Source of the DNA: Rhodanobacter humi
Lineage (GTDB): Bacteria; Pseudomonadota; Gammaproteobacteria; Xanthomonadales; Rhodanobacteraceae
Assembly (NCBI RefSeq): GCF_041107455.1
Contig: NZ_JBGBPY010000001.1
Span: forward strand, 3,038,001 to 3,102,000
DNA length: 64,000 bases
Direction of reading: 5' to 3'
Part shown: positions 28,577 through 39,493 of the stretch, one piece after another
Layout: each line of letters opens with the position of its first letter
How positions within the stretch are numbered: the first letter of the stretch is position 1
Made by a program: the position numbers and the translations under genes
The notes under the pieces: generated by a model
The model's database searches: none
What the model saw: the letters and a program-made list of their open reading frames with translations, nothing else
What the model was told of the DNA's origin: nothing

Positions 28577-28791
28577 GGCGCGTGCCTCGGGCAAGGAAGT
28601 GGCTGCACAGTTTAAGGGAAGCGCAGCGGGCACGCGGCATGGCGAACGGGTTGGCGGGATCGCACCGATGGGCGTGTTTGGCCTTCCATTTGTGCCTGAT
28701 CGGACCTAAGGTCCCAAGGGGTGTGCCGGATCCATCCGGACATTCCCCGCATCTGCCGCCGATCGCGACGCACCTGACCAAGGCCTTCCCC
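28577..28791. promoter_or_regulatory. divergent intergenic region pyrF / GtaA-like gene
   Basis: 215 bases holding the two divergent upstream regions. No gene, repeat or recognisable operator was seen. The ATG at 28792 lacks a strong ribosome site (AAGGCC is the nearest purine run). Confidence 0.4.
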
Positions 28792-31044
28792 ATGTCGAAA
28801 AAATGCACGCCTTCCGTCGATGCTTCCACGGACGTCGATCCCTCGCGCCGCAACGTCCTGCGGCTCTCTGGCATCGCCGGCCTGGCACTCGCCGGTTCGG
28901 CGTTGCTGCCAGCCGAAGCGAAGGCCCCACTGGGGGCGGCATCCGTCGAACCGGCGGCGGGCGGGGCCGGTCATGCTGCGCAGGCCGCTGCCTCGGTAAC
29001 GCCGATCCGTCCGCCTGCCGTGCCCCTGGCGGTGCGTCAGCCCTACCTGAGCACCTGGCTGCCGGCAACGCTGTTGCCCGGCAATGCGCCGCAGTTCTGG
29101 CAGGGCAGCACCACGGGGATGGTGGGCTTGGCCCGCATCGACGGCGCGGCCTGGCTGTTCATGGGCGACGGCAAGATCGTCCAGGCCATTCCCGATGGCA
29201 ACCACGGGCAGCAGGCGACGGTCGAGGACTTCCCGCGCGCCATGCGGCAGACCGCGTTGCGCGTCACGGCGACACGGTCGTGCTTCACCCTGCAAGGTGG
29301 TGGCGTCGAGCTGGCGGTGGATTTCCTTTCACCGGTGGAGCCGGGCGACAACCGCCGCCAGTCGATTCCGATGAGCTACGTGCGCGTGTCGGCGCGCAGC
29401 ATGGATGGCGCATCCCATGCCGTGCAGGTCTACATGGAGATCACTGGCGACTGGGCCGGCGACGATGTCGCGCAGGAGCTGGTGGTCGCGCGCGGCGATA
29501 CGCAAGCCGCCCGGACCTGGACCCTCGCGCGCGCCAGGTCGCAACCGCTGGCGGAGCAGCACGAGTTCGCGGCCTGGGGCCGGGTGCTGTGGTCGACGCC
29601 GGCGCGCGACGGCGTCAGCCTGCAGGCGGGCGAGCGGCTGAAGCTGCGGGCGCGCTTCGTCGAACACGGTTCGCTTGACGGCAGCAACGCGGCGGCGCGC
29701 AGCACGGTCAAGGCGTTGCCGGCGTTGGCGCTGGCGGTCGACCTTGGCCCTTGTGGTGCTGCTGCGAGTTCTGCGGATTTCGTGGTCGGCCAGGTGCGCG
29801 AGCAATGCATCAACTACCTGGGCCGGCCGTTGCGCGCGCTGTGGACGAAGCATTTCGCCGACTGGAAGGCGATGCTGGATTTCTTCCATGGCGACGCCGC
29901 TGCGGCGCGCCAGCGGGCCGATGCGCTCGATGCGCGCGTCAGCCGCGATGCGCGTGCCGTCGGCGGGGAACATTACGAGGGCTTGTGCGTGCTGTCGTTG
30001 CGGCAGGCCTACGGTGGTACCGAACTGGTGCTGGGACCGGACGGTACGCCGTGGGCGTTCCTGAAGGAGATTTCCAGCGACGGCAACGTGTCCACCGTGG
30101 ACGTGCTTTACCCGGCCTCGCCGGTGTGGATGTACCTCGATCCCGATTACCTGCGCATGCTGTTGTTGCCCCTGCTCGACTACGCCGGGCGCGGCGGATG
30201 GCCCAAGCCCTACGCCGAGCACGACCTCGGTTCCGCCTATCCGCAGGCGACCGGCCACAACGACGGCAAGGAAGAGGACATGCCGGTGGAGGAGAGCGGC
30301 GACATGCTGATCATGATCGCCGCCTGGCTGCGCCGCGCGCCGCGTGCCGAGGCGCAGGCCTTCGCCGTGCGCCATTACCCGCTGCTGGAAAAGTGGGCGC
30401 AATACCTGGAGCGGAACCTGCCCGATCCGGGCTTCCAGAACCAGACCGACGACTTCGCCGGCTCGATCGTGCACAGCGTCAACCTGGCCTTGAAAGGCAT
30501 CGTGGCGCTGGCCGCGATGGGGCAGGTGGCCGGGCTTGCCGGCCATGCCGGCGACGCCGCGCACTACCGCGAACGAGCGCGCAAGGACATCGCGTACTGG
30601 GCCGCGCATGCGCAGGATCCGCAGGCACCGCACCTGGACCTTACCTATCACGACGCCGGCGGGCAGGGTACGTGGGGAACGCTCTACAACGGCTTTGCGG
30701 ACAGCTTGCTGGGCACCGGGCTGATCCCTGCGGAAGTCCGCGCCATGCAGGCGGCCTGGTACCTGCGGCAGTGCAATGCCTTCGGGCTTCCGCTGCAGGT
30801 GCCGCACAGCTACGCCAAGTCCGACTGGGCGCTGTTCACGGCGGCCTGGCTGGCCGATCAGCCGGTGGCGCAGGAGCTGATCGATCGCGTCTACGCCTAT
30901 GCCGACGGCACGCCCGACCGGGTGCCGTTCTGCGATCTCTACAGCACCGTCACCGGGCGCCGCGTCGCGTTCCAGGCCCGCCCGGTGCAGGGCGGCATCT
31001 TCGCGCCCCTCGCCGTGCGGAGCATGCAGCAGCCTGCCCGTTAG
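28792..31044 (+). CDS. exported glutaminase A (GtaA)-like / six-hairpin glycosidase-fold protein
   Basis: 750 residues. The twin-Arg start (DPSRRNVLRLSGIAGLALAG) suggests Tat export. The body matches the fungal GtaA/DUF4965 family: an N-terminal beta-rich domain (to about 370), then an alpha/alpha barrel with FLKEISSDGNVSTVDVLYPASP, YAEHDLGSAYPQATGHNDG and EEDMPVEESGDMLIM. Characterised fungal members are annotated as glutaminases, but the barrel is glycosidase-like and bacterial relatives often lie in glycan-utilisation loci. Next to a TonB receptor and a GH92 enzyme, a role in glycan or glycopeptide breakdown is plausible; the substrate is not certain. Confidence 0.82.
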   Translation: MSKKCTPSVDASTDVDPSRRNVLRLSGIAGLALAGSALLPAEAKAPLGAASVEPAAGGAGHAAQAAASVTPIRPPAVPLAVRQPYLSTWLPATLLPGNAPQFWQGSTTGMVGLARIDGAAWLFMGDGKIVQAIPDGNHGQQATVEDFPRAMRQTALRVTATRSCFTLQGGGVELAVDFLSPVEPGDNRRQSIPMSYVRVSARSMDGASHAVQVYMEITGDWAGDDVAQELVVARGDTQAARTWTLARARSQPLAEQHEFAAWGRVLWSTPARDGVSLQAGERLKLRARFVEHGSLDGSNAAARSTVKALPALALAVDLGPCGAAASSADFVVGQVREQCINYLGRPLRALWTKHFADWKAMLDFFHGDAAAARQRADALDARVSRDARAVGGEHYEGLCVLSLRQAYGGTELVLGPDGTPWAFLKEISSDGNVSTVDVLYPASPVWMYLDPDYLRMLLLPLLDYAGRGGWPKPYAEHDLGSAYPQATGHNDGKEEDMPVEESGDMLIMIAAWLRRAPRAEAQAFAVRHYPLLEKWAQYLERNLPDPGFQNQTDDFAGSIVHSVNLALKGIVALAAMGQVAGLAGHAGDAAHYRERARKDIAYWAAHAQDPQAPHLDLTYHDAGGQGTWGTLYNGFADSLLGTGLIPAEVRAMQAAWYLRQCNAFGLPLQVPHSYAKSDWALFTAAWLADQPVAQELIDRVYAYADGTPDRVPFCDLYSTVTGRRVAFQARPVQGGIFAPLAVRSMQQPAR

Positions 31045-31684
31045 CCAGGCCCGACGAGACACGGAAGAAGACCAGAGGGCTCGCCTGCGCCCACTCCTGC
31101 GCTGCCACTGCGTCATGGAATGGCGGGCCGACGAGGCCCGCCGACCGTTCGCGGCGCCGTTTTTTGCGCCGCAGCGTGACTTATCGAGTTCGAGGTGTAG
31201 CTTGCGACTGAAGCGTTAAGATCGATCCAAGTCATTGTGATCCACATCACGCCAGTGACACGAGGGGTGAGTGCGGCTTCGGCCGCGTGACGATCGGGCA
31301 GGAGTGGGCTGCCCGGGATGTCACGGCTCCTGCCTGGCGGGTTGACGGGGTTTGAGAAATGCAACCACCGAAGCCATCGGTATTTCCACGGTGACGTGCC
31401 TGCATGCACCAGGCATGTGCGGGTGCGTGGGCGGAATTCCTGTCCCGGCAGGTTCCGCGGCAACCGGCCGCTTTCGCGGCCTTCGATCCGGGCAATCGCA
31501 GTAACGCGTTCGGGATTTTGAAGTGTCGGTCGACGACGGGCATGCGCCCGTTGGCCGATGAAAATTTGGATCGATTCAGTGTTGGAGGAAGCAAGAAAGC
31601 GGTGACCGCGCATCCGGTTCATGCGATCGAACGGAGTGCCTTGCGCCGATTCCACAAGAACGCACATCAACGGAGATACTGAAG
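31045..31684 (+). promoter_or_regulatory. 640-base region upstream of the TonB receptor
   Basis: No convincing gene. It holds a hairpin at 31122-31142 (GGCGGGCC / GGCCCGCC) and a second one at 31151-31172 (GCGGCGC / GCGCCGC with a T-rich loop) that may end transcription from the preceding gene. Beyond it is a long, less GC-rich stretch that presumably holds the receptor promoter and operator. The reading frames here lack coding character. Confidence 0.5.
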
Positions 31685-34600
31685 ATGACTTGTCTGCCTC
31701 ATGCCTTTGCCCGCAAACCGCTCTACGTCGCATTAGCCGCGGCGAGCCTGTCGCTAGCCGGTCTCGGAATCCCCGCGACCGCCTTGGCCGCCCAGACGAC
31801 GACGCCCGTCGCGACCGCGACGCCACCGCCGGCACAAACCTCCGACGGCACGCAGACCTCCGACGGCACGACGGCAAAGACGGCAGGCAAGAAAAAGAAC
31901 GACAAGAACGAAAAGCCGATCCTCCTGCCGGGCGTGGTCGTCACGAGCTACCGCCAGTCGATCGACCAGAACCTGCAGGACAAGCGCGATTCCAACGCCA
32001 TCGTCGAGGTCATCAACGCGCAGAACATCGCGCAGTTCCCCGCCAAGAACATCGCCGATGCGCTGGCGCACGTGCCCGGCGTGGTCATCACCCGCGAATC
32101 CGGCGAAGGCAAGACGGTCAGCATCCGCGGCCTCGCGCCCGAGCTGACGCTGACGGAATTGAACGGTAACTACGTGGCCTCGGCCGATACCTCGGCCGGC
32201 CTGACGCGCTCGTTCAACTACTCGATGATGCCGGCCAACATGTTCTCGGACATCAAGCTCTACAAGAGCCTGGAGGCGCGCCTGGACGAAGGCGGCATCG
32301 GCGGCAACGTGGACCTGCGCACGCGCCGCCCGCTGGAGATGAAGGCGAACGACGGCTTCGTGTCCGTCAACGGTGCGGGCTCCGACAACAGCGGCAAGAT
32401 CACCCCCCAGGTCTCGGCGCTGTGGTCGTGGAAGAACAAGGACCAGACCTTTGGCGTCCTGCTCGCGGGCACCTACCAGAAGCGCCGGGACATCGACTAC
32501 ACGGCCAATGCGTCGAGCTGGCACTGGTGGGCCGACAACTGCTCCGACGTCGCAACGTGCACCCAGCCGCCCACGGATGTGCATGGCAACCAGTACGACC
32601 CGGCCGTGGCCTCCAACATCGACCTGTGGGGCAACGGCGAGGTCGACCAGTCCGGCAAACAGTATTCGGGCTACTGGATGCCGCAGCAGTTCTCCACCAG
32701 CCGGAACCAGCTGGACCTGAAGACCAAGGGCGTCCAGGCCACCATGCAGCTCAAGCCCAGCGACCATTTCCTGCTGACGGGCAACTACTTCCGCTTCCAG
32801 CGGCAGCAGACCCAGATCACCAATACCCTGGAGGTTCCCGAGTGGGGCCTGCCCAGCAACAACAATTTTGACGACCAGCAGGGCCGGCTGCTCGCTCCCA
32901 ATGGCCTGACCTTCGATCCCTCGCACACCGTCGTCACTGGTGCGAACTACGTGCTGCCGCCCCCGGGCCAGGGCTGCAACGCGACGACGAACCCCAGCAC
33001 TGGCGCGCAACGGCAGCCGGTGGACGTCTGCTCCACGGAGATCCCCTGGCTCAACGGCAACTACTCCGTGGAGAAGGCCACCTCGCAGACCCTCAACCTC
33101 GAAGGCGAGTGGGACAACGGCGGCGACCTCAGCGGGACGTTCAACGTCGGCCGCACCTGGGCGACGGGCGGCCCGTCGATCGAGCTGGGCATGGCGGCCA
33201 AGCCGCGCAACTTCGTCAACGGCCAGTGGGTGGACGGCAGCAACGGGGCCGCGTGGACGCTGAACGGCAAGCCGACCATCACGGCGGCGCCCGACGTGCT
33301 GCAGAACATGCTGGCCGGCGAGGGTCAGGTGGATCTCGGTTCGACCGGCTCCAACATGGTCAATACCCGCACCTCGCAGAATTTCGCCCAGGCGGACTTC
33401 ACCTGGGCCTTCGACAACGGCTGGCTGCAATCGCTGCAGTTCGGCGCGAAGTACCGCGACAACCGCGCCGAGCAGCAGAACAACGAGCTGCGCTGGTACT
33501 GCAAGGGCACCACGCTGCAGTTCCAGACCTGCGACCCGAATGCCGGCCAGCTGCCGGCGGGCTTCCTCGAACCGGGCATGCTCGACGGCAACACCGAGGC
33601 CTACAACGACAGCATCTTCCCGGCGATCAACTTCCCGGCCTACTACAGTCACCTCAACTCCACCTACGACCGGGTGGTCTACAACCACCCCGAAGACAAA
33701 TCCACGGTCCGGGAAAAGATCTCGGCGGCCTACGTGCAGGCGAACTTCGACACGGGCACGCTGCGCGGCAACGTGGGCCTGCGCTTCGTCAGCACGCAGC
33801 AGGACCTCACCGTCGCCGACCAGATCACCACCAACAATGCGGTGTACTACCACGACGCGAGCGGCAACATCCTGATCTGCCCGGCCAGCGGCGTGAACGC
33901 CGGCGGCGGCCCGTGCGCACCGGGCGATTTCCAGTACCTGCCGCGCGAGCAGTCGGTGGTGCAGACGTACTCCAACGCCACCACCTCCAAGCGCTACAAC
34001 AAGCTCCTGCCCAGCTTCAACGTCGCGTGGACCGTTGCGGACGACTTCGTGCTGCGCGCCGCCGGCTCGCAGGCGATGGCCCGCGCGAACTACACCGACC
34101 TCGCCCAGCTGGGCAGCCTCACCAACAACACGCAGGCGTACTACAACGACCGCAAGCAGTTCGGCGCGCCGCCTCCGGGCTGGTACGGCAGCGGCGCCAA
34201 CGCCGATCTCAAGCCGTTCACGGCCACCCAGTTCGACCTGGCGGGCGAGTGGTACTACGCGCCCGAATCGGTCGTCGGCCTGGATCTGTTCGACAAGAAG
34301 GTGAAGAACTTCGTCGTGCCGGTCACCGTCAACAATATCAACGTGGATGTCGGCGGCACCCAGGAGAACTTCCTGCAATACAGCACCAACGCCAACGGCC
34401 GCTCGGGCACCTCCAAGGGCGTGGAGCTCTACACGCAGCACACCTTCCAGTCGGGCTTCGGCTACATCGCCAACTACACGCTCAACAAGACCAACGAAAC
34501 CGCGGTTTCGCTCGGCGACACCCAGGTGGGCAAGTCGGAACTGATCGGCAGCGCCAAGTACGCGGCGAACGTGTCGTTGTTCTACGAGAAGCATGGCCTG

Positions 34601-34873
34601 CTGCTGCGTGCCACCAGCAATTGGACGGGCCGCACCATGCAAGGGCTTGCCGCCGGCCTGCCGGTCTACACGGAGCCTTACCACCAGGTCGATCTGAACG
34701 GCGACTACCAGTTCAACAAGCACCTGATGGTGACCGCGTCGATCATCAACCTGACGCGTGCCAAGCCGCGTTCGTATCTTGGCAGCGACACGACGGCGCG
34801 GCTCAATCAGCTGGAATATGCGGGACGCCAGTACTACATGGGCGTCACGTACAAGTTCGGCTCCGGCGATTGA
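31685..34873 (+). CDS. TonB-dependent outer-membrane receptor
   Basis: 1062 residues. A signal peptide (LYVALAAASLSLAGLGIPATALA) is followed by a low-complexity linker. The plug domain (about 80-200) has GVVVTSYRQSIDQNLQDKR, NIADALAHVPGVVITRESGEGKTVSIRGL and a second half ending with IGGNVDLRTRRPLEM. A 22-stranded barrel follows, ending YYMGVTYKFGSGD. The family is the large carbohydrate-type TonB receptor common in Xanthomonadales, importing oligosaccharides with energy from TonB-ExbBD. The genes on both sides encode glycan-acting enzymes, so mannose-containing glycans are a reasonable substrate guess. The start is behind GGAGATACTGAAG. Confidence 0.95.
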   Translation: MTCLPHAFARKPLYVALAAASLSLAGLGIPATALAAQTTTPVATATPPPAQTSDGTQTSDGTTAKTAGKKKNDKNEKPILLPGVVVTSYRQSIDQNLQDKRDSNAIVEVINAQNIAQFPAKNIADALAHVPGVVITRESGEGKTVSIRGLAPELTLTELNGNYVASADTSAGLTRSFNYSMMPANMFSDIKLYKSLEARLDEGGIGGNVDLRTRRPLEMKANDGFVSVNGAGSDNSGKITPQVSALWSWKNKDQTFGVLLAGTYQKRRDIDYTANASSWHWWADNCSDVATCTQPPTDVHGNQYDPAVASNIDLWGNGEVDQSGKQYSGYWMPQQFSTSRNQLDLKTKGVQATMQLKPSDHFLLTGNYFRFQRQQTQITNTLEVPEWGLPSNNNFDDQQGRLLAPNGLTFDPSHTVVTGANYVLPPPGQGCNATTNPSTGAQRQPVDVCSTEIPWLNGNYSVEKATSQTLNLEGEWDNGGDLSGTFNVGRTWATGGPSIELGMAAKPRNFVNGQWVDGSNGAAWTLNGKPTITAAPDVLQNMLAGEGQVDLGSTGSNMVNTRTSQNFAQADFTWAFDNGWLQSLQFGAKYRDNRAEQQNNELRWYCKGTTLQFQTCDPNAGQLPAGFLEPGMLDGNTEAYNDSIFPAINFPAYYSHLNSTYDRVVYNHPEDKSTVREKISAAYVQANFDTGTLRGNVGLRFVSTQQDLTVADQITTNNAVYYHDASGNILICPASGVNAGGGPCAPGDFQYLPREQSVVQTYSNATTSKRYNKLLPSFNVAWTVADDFVLRAAGSQAMARANYTDLAQLGSLTNNTQAYYNDRKQFGAPPPGWYGSGANADLKPFTATQFDLAGEWYYAPESVVGLDLFDKKVKNFVVPVTVNNINVDVGGTQENFLQYSTNANGRSGTSKGVELYTQHTFQSGFGYIANYTLNKTNETAVSLGDTQVGKSELIGSAKYAANVSLFYEKHGLLLRATSNWTGRTMQGLAAGLPVYTEPYHQVDLNGDYQFNKHLMVTASIINLTRAKPRSYLGSDTTARLNQLEYAGRQYYMGVTYKFGSGD

Positions 34874-34911
34874 GCACGACGGGCGGGTTCAATCTTGGCC
34901 TGCCCATGAGC

Positions 34912-34947
34912 TTTGCTCCCTCTCCCCGTCGGGGAGAGGGAGCAAAG
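34912..34947. repeat. perfect hairpin between receptor and GH92 genes
   Basis: TTTGCTCCCTCTCCCC / GGGGAGAGGGAGCAAA with a three-base loop. It is a member of the CTCTCCC family and the most symmetrical one in the window. It could act as an mRNA stabiliser or partial terminator separating receptor and enzyme expression. Confidence 0.8.
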
Positions 34948-35002
34948 CGCCGCCGGCGTGACGGATGACGCGCCTTCATTCATGCACGCACCGGAACGGA
35001 CC

Positions 35003-37408
35003 ATGCATCCATTTTCCGCACTCTCTTGCCGCCGCGCTTCATCGACCCGCAGGCACCTTGCACAGGTCTTCGCGATGGCAGCCCTTGCACTTGGAACCAT
35101 GGGCGCAGTCCATGCCCAAGGCGACAACGCGTTGCAGCATGCGACGCAGGCCGTCGACGAGGCGAACCCGCTGGTCGGCACCGCGCCGCTGGACCGGCAG
35201 TCGCTGATCGGCAACGCGCCGCCGCCGGGCGAGCCGCTGTATTCGGGCATGACCTCGCCGGGTGCGAGCCTGCCGCAAAGCCCGACCGAGGCGACGCCGG
35301 TCAACCTCAATGTCGATCTCAGTTATCCCGCGGGCGTCGGCATGTCGTACTACTACCCGAATCCGACGATGATCGGATTCACCGGCGGCGGCTCGACCTA
35401 TGGCGGCCAGGCATCGCCGATGATCATGCCGGTAGTGGGCGACTGGACCATGCCGCCCGACTACGCGCAGTCGACTTACGACAAGGCGAGCGAGAAGGCG
35501 TCGCCGGGCTACTACACGGTGGACCTGGCCACCTTCCACACCAGGGTCGAGCTCACGGCGACACAGCGCACCAGCCTGATGCGCTTCACCTTCCCGGCGA
35601 GCCACCGTTCGAATGTCGTCATCAACCTGCGCCGCTCCGGCGGCAACGTGGAGGTGGTCGACGACCACACCATTCGCGGTGTCGCCACGGGCGGGCGCCC
35701 GGAACGCGACTCGGACGGCGCCTGGTTCGTCGCCGAGTTCTCGCGGCCGTTCGCCGGATTCGGCACCTTCCACGCGAACCACGATCACGAGGGCTACGGC
35801 ATCGGCGACGCGGACGTGCAACCGGACCGGCGTGCGGTGTCCGGCAGTTACGCGGGCGCCTACGTCAGCTTCGACACCCAGGCCGGCGAGCAGGTGCTGG
35901 TGAAGATCGCCCACGGCCACAGTGCCGACGAAGCCGAGCAGCGGTTGCGCGACGAAGATCCAGGCTGGGATTTCGAGCGCGTGCATGCCCAGGCGCGCGC
36001 GGCGTGGGCGCGATGGCTCGACCGCGTCGAAGTCAGCGGCGGCACGCCGAAGCAGCGCATGCTGTTCTACTCGACGCTGTACCACTCCTTCGCCAGCCCG
36101 CGATTGCTGGCGCACAAGGGCGAACGCTTCACCGGCGCGGACGGCAAGATCCACGTCGCCAGCTACGACCGCTACGGCCCGGTGCCGTTCTGGGATACCG
36201 GTCGCAACCAGATCGTGCTGCTGATGCTGCTCGAACCCAAGGTCGTGCAGGACATCATGCGCTCCGAGCTGGATCGCGCGCGCGAACGCGGCTACATGGA
36301 CACCTCGTTCCATGGCGACCACGCCGTGCTGCTCTACGACGGTGCGTGGCAGCGCGGCATCCCGTTCGATTACGCCGCTGCCTACGAATACCTGCGCAAG
36401 AACGCGACCGACCCCCACGGGCCGCGCGGCTATCTCGCCGAATACATGAAGAACGGCTGGATCTCCGACATCGTGCCGCCGGGGAATCCGAGCCCGCCGT
36501 ATGCGGGCGGCAAGGCGGGCGTGGCCACCACGCTGGAATACGCCTGGGACGATCACGCACTGGCCGACGTCGCGCGCCGGCTCGGCAAGACGGACGACGC
36601 GCAGATGTTCCTGCGCCGCGCCGCGAACTACCGCAACGTGTTCGACCCGTCGACCGGCTTCATGCGCGGCAGGACCGCGGACGGCAAGTGGATTTCGCCG
36701 TTCGATCCGGGCGAGCCGTACTACAACTTCATGATGAAGGAGGCCTCGGGCTGGTCCACGCTGTGGCTGGTGCCGCACGACGTGCAGGGCCTGATCGACC
36801 TGCTCGGCGGGCGCGCCGCGTTCAACGCCAAGCTCGACGCGTTCTTCTCCACGCCCTACACGGCCAAGGGCATCTGCCGCGACTGCACCGGCCTGATCGG
36901 GCAATACGTGCAGGGCAACCAGCCCGACCAGCAGGCGGCCTACTTGTATGCGTGGAGCGGCCAGCCGTGGAAGACGCAGGCGCTGGCGCGACGCATCCTC
37001 GCCGAGATGTACGGCAGCGACGCCAGCGGCTACGGCTTCCCCGGCATGGACGACCAGGGCTCGACCTCGTCCTGGTACGTGTTGAGCGCGATGGGCTTCT
37101 ACCCGGTCGATCCGTCCATGCCGGACTACATCCTCGGCAGCCCGATCTTCGACCGCGTCCGCCTGCACATGGGCAACGGCAAAATCCTCGAGATCGTCGC
37201 GCGCAACAACTCGGCGAAGAACCTCTACATTCAGTCCGCCACACTCAACGGCAAGCCGTGGAACAAACCCTGGTTCAGCCAGGCGGACATCGCGAACGGC
37301 GCCACTCTGGTGCTTACGATGGGGCCTGCGCCGAACAAGGCCTGGGGCACTGATCCGGCCGATGCGCCGCCGTCGATGTCGGCGGGTGGGGCCGGAAACG
37401 GGAAGTGA
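35003..37408 (+). CDS. GH92-family alpha-mannosidase-like exported glycosidase
   Basis: 801 residues from the ATG at 35003 (34982 is an alternative), with a signal-like N-terminus (FAMAALALGTMGAVHAQ). GH92 blocks: PVPFWDTGRNQIVLLMLLEP, RGYMDTSFHGDHAVLLYDGAWQRG, LVPHDVQGLIDLLGG, and near the end GMDDQGSTSSWYVLSAMGFYPVDP. GH92 enzymes are calcium-dependent exo-alpha-mannosidases. The usual EGNxWQY segment carrying the general acid reads KEASGWST here; the Glu is kept but its surroundings differ, so linkage specificity may be unusual. It lies 129 bases after the TonB receptor. Confidence 0.88.
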   Translation: MHPFSALSCRRASSTRRHLAQVFAMAALALGTMGAVHAQGDNALQHATQAVDEANPLVGTAPLDRQSLIGNAPPPGEPLYSGMTSPGASLPQSPTEATPVNLNVDLSYPAGVGMSYYYPNPTMIGFTGGGSTYGGQASPMIMPVVGDWTMPPDYAQSTYDKASEKASPGYYTVDLATFHTRVELTATQRTSLMRFTFPASHRSNVVINLRRSGGNVEVVDDHTIRGVATGGRPERDSDGAWFVAEFSRPFAGFGTFHANHDHEGYGIGDADVQPDRRAVSGSYAGAYVSFDTQAGEQVLVKIAHGHSADEAEQRLRDEDPGWDFERVHAQARAAWARWLDRVEVSGGTPKQRMLFYSTLYHSFASPRLLAHKGERFTGADGKIHVASYDRYGPVPFWDTGRNQIVLLMLLEPKVVQDIMRSELDRARERGYMDTSFHGDHAVLLYDGAWQRGIPFDYAAAYEYLRKNATDPHGPRGYLAEYMKNGWISDIVPPGNPSPPYAGGKAGVATTLEYAWDDHALADVARRLGKTDDAQMFLRRAANYRNVFDPSTGFMRGRTADGKWISPFDPGEPYYNFMMKEASGWSTLWLVPHDVQGLIDLLGGRAAFNAKLDAFFSTPYTAKGICRDCTGLIGQYVQGNQPDQQAAYLYAWSGQPWKTQALARRILAEMYGSDASGYGFPGMDDQGSTSSWYVLSAMGFYPVDPSMPDYILGSPIFDRVRLHMGNGKILEIVARNNSAKNLYIQSATLNGKPWNKPWFSQADIANGATLVLTMGPAPNKAWGTDPADAPPSMSAGGAGNGK

Positions 37409-37445
37409 GTGAATAGAGGGGGCCAGCGAGAGCTTGTCCCCGCTC

Positions 37446-37586
37446 GTCATTCCGGCGAAAGCCGGAATCTAGTGAAGTATGCGTGCGAAGCACACGAAAC
37501 AGGTTTTGCGTGCTTCGCACGAGTGTTCGACTGGATGACCAGCCTGCGGCTGTTGAAAAACACCTCCGGCTTTCGCCGGAATGACG
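37446..37586. repeat. GTCATTCC-type inverted repeat with nested palindrome
   Basis: GTCATTCCGGCGAAAGCCGG at the left and its inverse (TCCGGCTTTCGCCGGAATGA) at the right enclose a second palindrome, GTGCGAAGCAC ... GTGCTTCGCAC. It belongs to the same family as the element at 44673. It fills the 250-base gap between the convergent GH92 and ettA genes. Confidence 0.85.
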
Positions 37587-37658
37587 GCGAGGACGGTTTC
37601 AGATCCTCGCAATATTCGCGCAGTAAAAGTGGGCAAGCTTCACCCCACCTTCCTGCCC

Positions 37659-39320
<1,662 letters not shown>

Positions 39321-39493
39321 GCGTGCTCCCTGGCTGCGGTGCGCCGGCCACTGCTGGCGCGGTCCGGACGGGTAGGTGGGATAAAGACCGCCAATTATCG
39401 CCGATAGGCCGTTTTGCCGCCATGCCGGGCGCCGTTCGCGGCCCGATTCCCCTTGCAAGCTGCTGCCGGTGCGGCCGGGATCGGGATGGACGA

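Noticed and set aside
31318-31682. Small open frames upstream of the TonB receptor
   Set aside because: No ribosome sites, no hydrophobic or conserved segments, and overlapping alternatives on both strands; more likely a leader/promoter region.
31754-34723. 989-codon open frame on the - strand opposite the TonB receptor
   Set aside because: Val/Arg/Gly/His-rich antisense frame produced by the codon bias of the receptor gene; no family features.
35039-37450. 803-codon open frame opposite the GH92 gene
   Set aside because: Same antisense effect; the + strand protein has clear GH92 motifs and a signal peptide.
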